NCBI GenBank assembly: GCA_024220525.1
Contig: JAMYWO010000259.1
Span: forward strand, 17,465-54,402
From: Cochliopodium minus
Lineage: Eukaryota; Discosea; Himatismenida; Cochliopodiidae
DNA: 36,938 nucleotides
Direction of reading: 5' to 3'
Positions 11,290 through 22,396 of the stretch are shown here, piece by piece. The translations under genes were made by a program, and so were the position numbers. Below the pieces are notes generated by a model, which made no database searches, was not told the origin of the DNA, and worked only from the letters and a program-made list of their open reading frames with translations. Numbering within the stretch: position 1 is the first letter of the stretch; each line of letters opens with the position of its first letter.

Positions 11290-13952
11290 ATGAAACAATC
11301 ATCTCAGACATTTCACTTTTTCAAACAATTGGAGAATAAATTCCAATACAAACTTGGTTATTATCCCTTCATTTCATCCAAATTACAAGATATACTTTAT
11401 ATAACCAATACACTTTAAATATATTTAAAGAACTGAAGAATTTATATTCACCAAAATATAATAATATTACATTGATAACTGACATTCATTGAAACATAGA
11501 TAAAATGAATGAAGAAGATTTTTTGTTGACCACAATTAATGATATAAAATCTCTGAAAGAACTCATTGAAAAGAAAAGTTTTCAAATCGACAAAAAGAAC
11601 AAAAACGACGAAACACCGTTCCATTATTGCTTGATGTTCAACAAAAACATAGAAATCATAAAGTATCTCATCGAAGAAATGAAATGTGATCCATATCAGA
11701 AAAACATGAATGGAGTAGAACCAATCCGTTTCGCAATAATGAATGAAAATATAGAAGTGATAAAATATTTCATTGAAGTACTGAAATGTGACGTACACAA
11801 AGATTTTTTACCAAACAGGGATTTTTTGGTTCATTTGGCTGTTAGAAATGACAATGTGGAAATTTTGAAGTATTTAATTGAAGAAAGAAAATGTGAAACT
11901 AAATACATCAACAAGTATGGCTTGAATGTCCTTCATTTTGCTTGCCAAGTTAATTCAAACGTGAATATAATAAAATATTTAGTGGAGAATGTAAAGTGTG
12001 ATCTGAATTTAGTTGAAAGTAATACTGCCCTTCATTTAGCTTGTCATGGAAATATTGCTGCATCCATTAAGTATCTTGTTGATGCGAAGAGCGATTTAAA
12101 TTTGAAAAATAAAAACGGTGACACTCCCCTTCATATTCTCATTCGTCACGAATTCAAAAATTTGGATTTAATAAAATATTTGGTAGAGTCCAAAAGTAAT
12201 GTGAATGAAAAAGATAATTATGGAAACACTCCTTTAAGAACGAATGATCTGAGTGTTTTCAAATATCTCTTGAACGCTCCAAATGCCAATGTAAATTTGA
12301 AGAACAACAAGGGAAATACTCTCCTTCATAATTTCTGTTATAAAAAAGATTTAGATCATGTCAAACTTTTGTTGAAAGAACCTATAAAATGTAATATCAA
12401 CGAATTAAATGAAAACGAATGTACTCCTCTTCTTATTGCTTGCATGACTGATAAAAATGTGGAAATAATTAGATGTTTACTCAGTGCCAAAGCAAACACG
12501 AAAATGGTTAATAATAAGGGAAATGATGCCTTTCATTTGGCTTGTTTGTATGGAGATATCGAAATGGTTAGATATTTGTTGAAAAAATTAAAGGTAGATA
12601 TTAATTTGACAAATAAAAACAAGAAAACACCCTTCTTCTCTGTTTGTTCCAAAACAAAAAACCCATTCATGATCAAATTTTTGATTGAAGAAGCCAAATT
12701 TGATGTAAATGTGAAATTAGGAGATACAACTGCTTTTATGGAAGGATTTGCGACTAATCCAAATGTAGAAACGATAAAATTTTTTATAGATCAAGTGAAA
12801 ATAAACAAGAATTTAGTCAACAAAGAATTAGGCTCCTATTTACTCAACTCATTTAAATTTAACACAAATCTTGAAGTAGTAAAGTATCTGGTCGAAGATT
12901 TTAAATGTGACTTGAATTTTGAATATGAAAAAGATCTTACTCCTTTTATTGTTGCCTGTACTCATAATTCTTTTGATGTTTTTGAATATTTGATTGAGAA
13001 AAAAGGGGATATTGATACAAAAAATGAAAACAGAAACACCATTCTTCACAGAATGATGGGAGGATTTGATAAGAAAATATATCAACATTTGGTTGAAAAA
13101 TTGAATTGTGATATTAATATCAAAAATATAGAGGGAGATACTCCATTAAGTTATTATTTCAACTATTCCAAAAAATATGATTCTTTAAACATCTATTTTC
13201 TTCTTGAGATGAAAAGTGATCTTAATGTCAGAAATTGTAAGGGAGAAACACCTGTTCACATCATGTTTTCGGGTGGTATTTCTTCTATAAATGAAAATAA
13301 TTTAAAGTTTTTTTTGATCATGTTTGTCTCTTTTGGGTACAGAATTAACAACACAAACTCTCGAAATCAAACAATAAGAGATATCGTCGTTCACAAATCT
13401 CAATCTCTCAAAGAAGTATTCGACGAAATACAAAGAAGAAATTTGTGGAATTCTTCAAACTACTTTTATTTCCCAATTCATATTCAAAAGAAAATATTCA
13501 CCTTTTTGATCTCTTTAAAAGTTTTTGTTTCAAAGTTTGGTCGATTTAGAATGTCCAAATTTGTGATTTCAATGATAATCAATTATTATCTTTCTGCAAC
13601 TTTATTTCCGAGTGAGTCATTGGAGAAGATGAAGTTTATCCAAGATGTGATTGAACTCAAAAACAAACAATTTGATCAGATCAATCAAAGCAACAGTGCT
13701 TACTTTGAAATGTTTCAAAATAATTTCAATCAAATGTCTGAGAAGATTCAAGAGTTGGAAAATCAAAATCAAATAAAGGATTTTGAGATCTTAAAGTTGA
13801 AAGAATCCATCCTCGAATTGAATCAAAAGAAAGATCTTGAAATCTTCCAACTAAAAGAATCTCTTTTAAATATGAGCGAGATAGTAAAGGAGATGGCACA
13901 ACAGATAAAGGAGATCAAGATTCTGATAACTACAAATGAGCATCAAAATTGA
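11290..13952 (+). CDS. Ankyrin-repeat protein with conserved C-terminal domain and coiled coil (copy 1)
   Basis: Two exons, 11290-11356 and 11500-13952, giving 839 residues. The upstream exon is supported because it has its own A-tract before ATG. It splices in phase 1 into the long ORF to give NKFQYKLDKMNEEDF, and the tandem paralog has the same structure. Residues ~40-600 are ankyrin repeats of about 33-35 residues (IEIIKYLIEEMKCD, NTPLH and similar). Residues ~630-730 form a conserved non-ankyrin block (WNSSNYFYFPIHIQKKIF... RFRMSKFVISMIINYYL). The remainder is coiled coil (NQMSEKIQELE, then heptads). Ankyrin arrays bind other proteins and the coiled coil suggests oligomers; no enzymatic domain is seen. 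The next gene begins 43 bp after this stop codon. Confidence 0.88.
13425..13761 (+). repeat. 337-bp block identical to 16036-16372
   Basis: By eye this block matches 16036-16372 base for base, flanked by a mismatch on each side (C/A at 13424/16035; A/T at 13762/16373). It encodes the conserved C-terminal domain and the first coiled-coil heptads of both ankyrin paralogs. Much of the ankyrin region between the genes is clearly diverged, so the identity suggests recent gene conversion rather than a recent whole-gene duplication. Confidence 0.8.
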
Positions 13953-13995
13953 TTCAATAAAACTAATTTTTTTAAAATCAAAATAAAAAAAAAAA

Positions 13996-16494
13996 ATGAA
14001 GGGAAATGTGGAACCATATGAATATTATAAAGAACAATTGGAACAAAAGTTTAATTATAAACTTGGTAAATTCCATTGATTAACATGTTAAACCAAAATA
14101 TAATTTATTTCAAAAATTTCAAAGTTTATCTTTGTTTCACTAATTTTAATATCAATACCATAGAATTTTATTTATGTTATAAATTCTCATTTAAAACAAA
14201 CAGATCAATTGAATGAAGAAGATTTTTTGTTGACCACAATTAATGATATAAAATCTCTGAGAGAACTCATTGAAAAGAAAAGTTTTCCGATCGACAAAAA
14301 GAACAAAAACGACGAAACACCGTTCCATTATTGCTTGATGTTCAACAAAAACATAGAAATCATAAAGTATCTCATCGAAGAAATGAAATGTGATCCATAT
14401 CAGAAAAACATGAATGGAGTAGAACCAATCCACTTTGCGGTAATCAACGATAATGTCAAATTAATAAAATATTTCATTGAAGAACTGAAATGTGACGTGA
14501 ACAAATTGAGTATAGTGAATAACAGCTTGGCTCATTTGGCGGTGAGGAATGACAACATGGAGATATTGAAGTATTTGGTCGAAGAAAGAAAGTGCGACAC
14601 AAAAGTGATAAATAAAAACGGAGGGAGCATTCTCCATTTTGCTTGTAGATTCGACACTAATTTGAGCGTGATTAAATACATCGTTGAAAAAGTAAAGTGT
14701 GAACTAAACTTGAGAAACAATATGGGAAACACTCCTCTTCATTTGATTTGTTCTCAAAATATCAAAAATTTGGAGGTGATAAAGTATTTGGTAGAATCAA
14801 AGAGCAACTTGAATCAGGTGAACAACGAGGGGAACACTCCTATAAGATTTACTACTGAGCCAAACAATCTCAGATATCTCTTGAACGTCCCACATTTGAA
14901 TATTGATTCAAAGAATAACAAGGGAAATACTCTTCTTCACGATTTTTGTTACAGCAGAAACTTGGATTATGTCAAAATTTTGTTGAAAGAAACAAAGTGC
15001 AATATCAATGAAATTAACAACAGCGAATGCAATCCTCTTCTCATTGCTTGCATGACTGATAAAAATGTGGAAATCATTAAGTGTCTGATAACTTCCAAAG
15101 TAAACACGAAAATGGTGAATAAGAATGGAAATGATGCTTTTCATTTGGCTTGTTTATATGGAGATATCGAAATGGTTAGATATTTGCTGAAAAATATGAA
15201 AGTGGATATAAAATTTAAGAATAAAAGCGACAAAACTCCTCTTTTTTCTGTTTGTTCCAAAACAAAAAACCCATTCATGATCAAATTTTTGATTGAAGAA
15301 GCCAAATTTGATGTGAATATGAGCTTAGGAGATACTACTGCTTTTGAAGAGGGATTTGCAACAAATCCAAATGTAGAGACGATAAAATACTTGATAGATC
15401 AAGTGAATACAAATAAGAATTTGATTAACAAAGATTTGGAATTTTACTTGTTAAATTCTTTTCAAAACAACACAAATCTTGAAGTGATAAAGTATCTGGT
15501 CGAAGATTTTAAATGTGACTTGAATTTTGATTATGAAAAAGATCTTACTCCCTTTATTGTTGCTTGTATTCATAATTCTTTTGATGTTTTTGAATATTTG
15601 ATCGAGAAAAAAGGAGATATTGACAAGAAAAACGAAAACAGAGACACCATCCTCCATAGAATGGCCATCTGTGATTTTGATAAGAAAATATTTCAACATT
15701 TAATAGAAAAATTGGGTTGTGACATTAACATTAAGAATATAGAGGGAGATACAACAATACATTATCATTTTAATCATTCTACAAACTTGGATTCTTCTAG
15801 AATACATTTTCTTCTTGAGATGAAAAGTGATCTTAATGTCAAGAACAATAATGGAGAAACTCCTGCTAATTTATGCACCCACAAGTTTCTATTGAAGCTT
15901 TCTGCGGCTAATCTTACTAAATATTTGGTCATGTTTGTCTCTTTTGGATACAAAATTAACAACACAAACTCTCAAAATCAAACAATAAGAGATATCATCG
16001 TTTCTAAGAGTCAATCTCTCAAAGAAGTATTCGAAGAAATACAAAGAAGAAATTTGTGGAATTCTTCAAACTACTTTTATTTCCCAATTCATATTCAAAA
16101 GAAAATATTCACCTTTTTGATCTCTTTAAAAGTTTTTGTTTCAAAGTTTGGTCGATTTAGAATGTCCAAATTTGTGATTTCAATGATAATCAATTATTAT
16201 CTTTCTGCAACTTTATTTCCGAGTGAGTCATTGGAGAAGATGAAGTTTATCCAAGATGTGATTGAACTCAAAAACAAACAATTTGATCAGATCAATCAAA
16301 GCAACAGTGCTTACTTTGAAATGTTTCAAAATAATTTCAATCAAATGTCTGAGAAGATTCAAGAGTTGGAAATTCAGAATCAAACAAAAGATCAAGAAAT
16401 ATCTCAACTTAAGCAATCTCTTTCATACATGAGCGAAACAATCAATGAATTATTTCAACAAATCAAGGACATTCGATTACATATGAACAAATAA
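13996..16494 (+). CDS. Ankyrin-repeat protein with conserved C-terminal domain and coiled coil (copy 2)
   Basis: Two exons, 13996-14065 and 14204-16494, giving 786 residues. The first exon encodes 23 residues ending QKFNYKL and joins in phase 1 to give DQLNEEDF. Without that exon the long ORF has only a TTG start. It is a tandem paralog of the gene at 11290-13952: same intron position, same ankyrin layout, same C-terminal block and a coiled-coil tail. It is shorter by several repeats. Identity is patchy: almost perfect at both ends, moderate in the middle. The last ~35 residues (from ~16372) differ from copy 1. Probably a protein-interaction adaptor; no catalytic motif is seen. Confidence 0.88.
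16036..16372 (+). repeat. 337-bp block identical to 13425-13761
   Basis: Second copy of the perfect block shared by the tandem ankyrin genes. It starts just inside the codon run for EEIQRRNLW and ends within QELE; the coding sequence diverges immediately after it. Confidence 0.8.
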
Positions 16495-16649
16495 CTATAT
16501 TTTGAAACAAATATCATATTTCTTCAATTTAATAAAATTAATACACTCCTTGTTCTTCCCATTTATTCAACCAATCAAAAAAAAATTAATCCAAATTTTT
16601 CCCGCCAATATTTTTTGAAAAGTTGAATAATAAAAAGATATAAAAAAAA

Positions 16650-19600
16650 ATGAATTCCTCCTCCATAAAGCAAAAGAGGAAAGATCATCTTCTATCATTG
16701 ATTTTGGAAGATACTGGAGATAATATATATCAAACAAACAATAAAGGACAAAGGAGATCCTCAAGATTGAAATTTGTAAGAATATGAATAAAGTTTATAT
16801 TGAAAGAAAGGATAATTTTTATATCATAATCAAATCTTTTTCATTCAATGAGGATATTAACCTTGCTTGAATAAAATTTTTCTTTTCAACATATTTTTAT
16901 ATTTGCCCTCATTTATTTTTATCTTGATCAGAATGAAACATATTCACATGCGAATGGTGATTATGAAGAATTTGAAGAATTTTATCCTCTGGATATTAAA
17001 AATAATAAAACCAAAAAATCTAAAAGAACATCAGAAATCAAGAAAAGAAAAGAGAAAAAGAATTCAGCTCCTATAATATCAAAATCAAATGTAAATATAT
17101 AATTTTTTTTTTTCACTGAAAATTATATCTTTTGAAAAAGGGTGTTGGAACAACTATATCAACTGAAAAAAGGAGAGGAAGAAAAACAATCATAGTAGAT
17201 GTGGTTGGATCAGAAGAAAAAATCAAAAAGAAAACAAATGATACCTCCATAAAAAACCGTAAAGGAAAAACAATAGTAATTGAAGAAAAAGATAATGTAG
17301 AGAAAGAAAAATCTGTTGGAGAATTGGATGATTTTGATGAAAGTTCTGTTGGAAGGGGAGAAATACTCAAAAAATTGGAGAAATTGAACATATCAAAGTC
17401 TCCCATTAGAAATAGGAGCACTTCTTTGGTTAGGAATATTGTAAATAGTACAAAACCTAAAGTTAGTGATGGAGAAGATTCGAATAAAATTTTTGAAGAA
17501 GAAAAAAAAGGTAACAAATATCAAGGAGATAATGGAGAGAATAAAGATATTTCCAAAAACAAAGTCAGAAGAGCTTTAGTCTTTGAAAATAAGGAAGGTG
17601 AAGCAGAAAATAAAGAAGGATTAGGCGGGAATGAAAAAGAAATAGATACAGAAAAAGAAAAACAATCATCAGATTCTGTGGAAGCAAATAATGTAAGAGA
17701 AATTTCTTTGCCCATCATCACACCAAGAACAAAAGAAAAGAAAAAAAACAACAAAGACAAAGAAAAAAATGGAGAAAATGAAGAATCAAGTTTTGAAATA
17801 GAAATAATTTCTCACACCATTACTGACCCTTCTCTCGCGAATAATAGCATCAATAGGGACAGAGTCATCAACTCTGCTACACCTTCTCCCGTGAGGTTTT
17901 TGAATGGGTATTTTCAGAGAAGGGAATCTGAGTTGAGAATGAAGAAAACAAGGTTGAAGAAGGTGGAGCTCATTGATATTGATTTGGAGTTTGGAACTGA
18001 AAGAAGGAACAATAACACTTCTGTAAAGAGAAAAAAGAAGAGGAAATCTTCCAAAACAGTTTCTTTGATTGAACCTTCTTCGACTATGAACCCCAATGGT
18101 AGTATTGTAATCTTAATTGATCAAGATGATATTATTAATGAGAATGCAAATAGTAATAAAATTAACGAAAGTGGTAAGAATATAGATAATTTGGACAATA
18201 ATGAGAAAGTAGGAGACAAAAATGGTGAGTATGAGGATGTGCTTTTTGATGTAGATGTGTTAGTAAACCAGAATTTAAGTGAAAAAGAAAGTAATGAGAA
18301 TACACCAAAAAAAATTTCTAATAAAAATAATGTAAATGAAGAAAGAGATGTTTTATTCTCCGGAGAAATTAATTTGGAAAGTGTAAATAACTATGTACCA
18401 AATAATGATGATGAAATCAATCATAATGTTGAAGAAAATGTCGGAACTGAATTAATCTTTGATAACGAAGATGACAATAAAAATGGAAACGAAGAAAATG
18501 GAAGAGTTGTTGATCCTATGGTTGTAGAAAAGATTTTCTCTCACAAAATAGTTGGAGAAGATGTGTTTAACAAAGATGAAAATGCAAATAATAATAATCC
18601 CGAAAACGAAAATCAGAATAAAATAAAGGAAGGAAATAAAGAAGAGAACGAGAAAGAGAATAAAATTGAAAAATTCATTGAAGACGAAAACTCTCCCAAC
18701 AAAAACACTATTCCAGTATCTGAAAGTGACAATAAAAATGAAGAAAAAGAAGGGAAGGAGGGAGAAGAGGAGAATAAAAATAAAGAGGAAATTAAAGAAG
18801 ATGAAAAAGAAGATTGTTTAGTAGAGCTAATTGGAGGGGAGAGTACTCAAGAAAAAGTTATTGAAGAAAAAACCAATGAAATATTTTTCGAAGAAAAGGT
18901 GACTGAAAAAATTTTTGAAAAAAAAGTAATTGAAGAAGTTATTAAGGAAGAAGATATGGAAGATATCATCAGTGAGGAAGTGGATAGTGATGAGGTTGAA
19001 GTAAATCCTTCTTTTCTCGACAAATCCATTCCCAATTTCAATTCGGAGATCAGTGAGGAGGTAGATGATGAAGAAATGGAGAATTTCAGAAGACCAAAGA
19101 AAAAGAGAAAAGAAAGTAAAGAGGAGAGCCTTGTACAAAAAGAAATAGTTTTGGAGAAAGAAGAAAAAGAAAAAAATATGTTAGCGGAGGAAGAAAAAGT
19201 TTCAGCTCCTTCTTCCAGACCCAACAAAATATTTTATAAAACTGATGAGAAAGAAATAATGGAAGAAAAACAAAAATTTATGGAAGAAAACAATGAAATC
19301 GAAAAGGAAAGAGAAAAAGAAGCTTTTCCAAAGAAGAGGACTCCAAAATCGGGTAGAAAAAGAAATATTCTCAAAGAAGACGAGAAAGAAAAAGTGGGAG
19401 AGGGAGAAGAGGTGAAAGGGGATGTTGTGGAAGAAAGGAGGACTCCTGAAAATGTAAATAAAAATAAAAAAAGAATATCTACTTCCCCTTCTCCATCTTC
19501 TGCTTCTAAAAGAAGTAAGAACGCTCCTTCTCACATTGAATCTCCCAAGAATGGAACAGAAGAAAAAGAAAAGATGAAAATCATAGAAAAAGTGAAGGAA

Positions 19601-21899
19601 AAGGAAAAGGAGAAAGAAAATGAAAAACCTAACAAAAAAAACAAAAGAGATAAAAAGAAACAAAAACTAAAAAAAGAGATAGAGAAAGAAAAGGAAAAGG
19701 AAAAAGAAGAAATAAAGAAGAAGGAAAAAGAAAGAGAGAAGGAAAAGGAGAAAGATAAACAAAAACTCCAAAGAGAGAAAGAGAAAGAAAAAGAAAAAGA
19801 AAGAGTAAAGGAGAAAGAAAAGCAAAGACTTAGAGAAGAGGAAGAGAGAAAAGAGAAGGAGAAACAAAAAGAAAGAAAGGAAAAGAAACAAAAACAACAA
19901 AGAGAAAAGGAGAAAAAGGAGAAGGAAAAAGAGGAGAAAGAGAAACAAAAAGAAAAGGAAAGACAAAAAGAAGAGGAAGAAAGAAAAGAGAAGGAAAAAC
20001 AAAAACTACAAAGAGAAAAAGAGGAGAAAGAGAAACAAAAAGAAAAGGAAAGACAAAAAGAAAAGGAAGAAAAAAAAGAGAAGGAAAAAGAAACAGAGAT
20101 ACAAAAAGAAAAAGAAAAGGAGAAAAAGGAGAAGGAAAAAGAAACAGAGAAACAAAAAGAAAAAGAAGAGAAAACAGAGAAACAAAAAGAGGAGAAAGAG
20201 AAAAAGGAGATGGAAACAGAGATACAAAAAGAGGAGAAAGAGAAACGAAAACTACAAACAGAAAAAGAAACAGAGAAACTAAAAGAAGAGGAAGAGAAAA
20301 AGGAGACGGAAAAGGGTAAAGAGATACAAAGAGAAAGAATCTTGACGAAGAGTACGGTGAGCTCACGGGGAGGGACGAGGCTGCCCTTCCTCACTCCCAA
20401 CCCAAATGCTTTCAACCTTGCAACTCACAAAGTGAACTTCATGGATCTCTTCGAAGAGAAACGGGAAAAGAAAGTTCTCACAAAAGAAAAAGAAAAGCAC
20501 AAAGTCTCTTCAAAAAACAAAAAAAAAAATAAAAAACTAAAAAAAGATCAAAAAAATATGGAACAAAAAGAAGAAAACGAAAAAATCAATTACACAGTTA
20601 CAAACAATAACAATTTCAACTTGAACATCAATTTCAACGAAAATGTTTATGTCCATCAAGATTCCTCCTTAAAACATCACAACGGACTTTGTAAATCTTT
20701 GTTCGCAGAGGGTTTTTCTCAAGAGATTTCTAATGCGATGGGATCGAAGCGGAAGAACCTGGAGGGAGTGGGGCATTTAAACGATAAAGTTATTTTTCCG
20801 GAGATTTTTTCACCTTACAAGATTAGCAGGTTGGGCAAGGTTCTAGAGAACAAGGATCTCATCGAAGATAAAATTTTGAATGGAACATCTCAAAAACAAA
20901 ACAAATCTTATTCCAATGAGACTCCTACCAAGAAAAGTGTAAAAAAAAATTAAATATTTTATTTTATTTTATATTTTTTAAATTTTTTTTATTTTTAAAT
21001 TTTTTTTTTTAATTTTATCAGATTCTACTTCAAAAATTGAACAAGACAGTTTTACCACAAAAAAGAAAGAAAAACGTGGCCAAAAAAACATGTGCCAATT
21101 ATTCCCCACGTTCCACACCCTCCCTCAAAATCTCTCCCATCCAAAGAAAAAACATGATAGCGTCCAACATCTCTCCAAAGAAGATTCTTCGTAAATCTCT
21201 TCGTATCCAAAACGTAAAAAAAAATTTTTTAAACATTATTATTTATTTAATTCATTATTTTTCTTTTAAATTCAAAAAAAAGGTTGGAAACAAGAAAAAA
21301 AAAATCGTAGAGGTTGTGAATGAGCCATTGTCTGCTTTGAAGAACTTTGAAGATAGTAAAGGGAACTACAAAGAAAGATTTCAGATGGAAGTGATCGATA
21401 GTGGAATGGGAAAGGCAGTGAAGGCTTTCGAGAAAATTCCTGCAGGGAGAATTGTCACTCAGCTGAATGGAGAGCTCATAGATCAAGTGGAAGGAGAAAA
21501 AAGAGAAGAGATCTACGATGAAATGGATCATTCATACATGGTCTTTTTTAAACACAGAGTAAAAAAATTTTCATTTATTTTTTATTTTTTATTTTTTATT
21601 TTTTATTTTTTATTTTTTATTTTTTATTTTTTATTTTTTATTTTTTATTTTTTTTTTTAAAGGGAAAAAAATATGTGGTTGATCCTACTCTAGAAAAAAA
21701 CTCTCCAGGTGTTGCAAGATTCATTAATCACAGCAGACTCAATCCCAACTTGTTTTTGAGGATATTTCTGGTGAGAGGAAAACCACAAGTGTTCTTGTGC
21801 TCTGGAGTTGAAATTAACAAGGGAGATGAACTCTTCTTTGATTATGGAGACAGAAGAGAAGACGTTACAGAGAAATATCCATGGTTATTGGATTCTTGA
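16650..21899 (+). CDS. SET8/KMT5A-like histone H4K20 methyltransferase with giant charged N-terminus
   Basis: Six exons: 16650-16775, 16932-17090, 17141-20938, 21022-21213, 21283-21558, 21663-21899. They total 4788 nt, giving 1595 residues with all junctions in phase 0. The C-terminal ~150 residues are a SET domain: DSGMGKAVKAF (cofactor loop), YMVFF, KKYVVDPT, RFINHS (the NHS motif) and GDELFFDYGDRREDVTEKYP. The DYGDR...PWL ending with no post-SET cysteine cluster is typical of SET8/Pr-SET7 (KMT5A), which monomethylates histone H4 lysine 20 on nucleosomes; substrate is inferred from this similarity. Exons 1-3 encode an acidic and basic low-complexity region containing GRKT and RKRKK-type runs that could bind DNA or act as nuclear signals. 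Animal SET8 is only about 350-390 residues, so this N-terminus is exceptional. Confidence 0.85.
19560..20340 (+). repeat. Lys/Glu polyampholyte tract in the SET gene
   Basis: About 780 bp of purine-only-like sequence (GAAAAAGAGAAGGAAAAA variants) encoding K/E/Q/R repeats such as KEKEKEKEEIKKKEKERE. The pattern favours a long single alpha helix. The complement carries long Ser/Phe or Leu/Phe open frames, which are artefacts of this composition. Confidence 0.85.
21570..21660 (+). repeat. TTTTTTA heptamer array in last intron of the SET gene
   Basis: Roughly ten tandem TTTTTTA units fill the intron 21559-21662. It is the same heptamer as at both window edges and again lies in an intron with the T-rich strand as the transcript strand. 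Confidence 0.85.
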
Positions 21900-21974
21900 A
21901 TAATCATTTGTTAAAAAGAAAAAAAAATAAATTAAAATTAAAATTTTTTATTTTTTATTTTTTTTTTAAATATT

Positions 21975-22395
21975 TCAATTATTCTTTGAAAATCCTTTTT
22001 TGGGGTTCAAAGAGTTGCTCGAAGTGAGAAAACTGTCTTGTTCATTGACATGGAGATTATCAATAGTGTTTTCACAAAATTTGGTAACGCTTGAATCAGG
22101 ACAATTAGACCCATAATCTTTAAAAGTTTTTTTAGTATTTTAAATTATTTTTTCAATTATTTTTAATTAAATTAATTTCTTTTTTAAATATTTATTTACC
22201 ATTTCTAAGTTGAAATGCTCTATGAAAGCCTTTTAATAGATAATTGTATTTTTCCCCTTCTTCATCTTCTAAGTGTTGATTATGCCACTCATCCATTTCA
22301 TCGTGAGATTTCCAACTGATTTTTATTTTTTTGTTTTCAACAATGCAAGGTTCGATTTTTTTTTTTGAATTCTTGAATTCTGAAATGTATCTTTC
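21975..22395 (-). CDS. Unknown protein, 5' end cut off at the N (partial)
   Basis: Two exons, 22200-22395 (open at its 5' side) and 21975-22117, joined in phase 1 and ending in TGA. The visible product has about 112 residues and includes ISWKSHDEMDEWHNQHLEDE and YNYLLKGFHRAFQL, then a Ser/Asn-rich tail. I do not recognise the family. An alternative start of this exon is a TTTCAG acceptor at about 22379. The gene is tail to tail with the SET gene (76 bp apart). Its 5' part is missing because the sequence switches to an unrelated opposite-strand gene at 22396. Confidence 0.6.
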
Positions 22396-22396
22396 N
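22396..22396. other. Ambiguous base N at a probable assembly join
   Basis: The only N in the window. A minus-strand gene loses its 5' end on the left side, and a plus-strand gene begins mid-ORF on the right side with no ATG, signal peptide or splice acceptor. Two genes truncated head to head at one base points to an artificial join or a rearrangement breakpoint. Confidence 0.7.

Noticed and set aside
14209-14211. TTG start of the second ankyrin gene
   Set aside because: A spliced upstream exon with a proper ATG (13996) fits in phase and is mirrored in the paralog.
19531-20415. Long minus-strand open frames rich in Ser/Phe/Leu opposite the SET gene
   Set aside because: They are complements of the K/E-coding purine tract, in several overlapping frames, with no domain, no splice logic and a good gene on the other strand.
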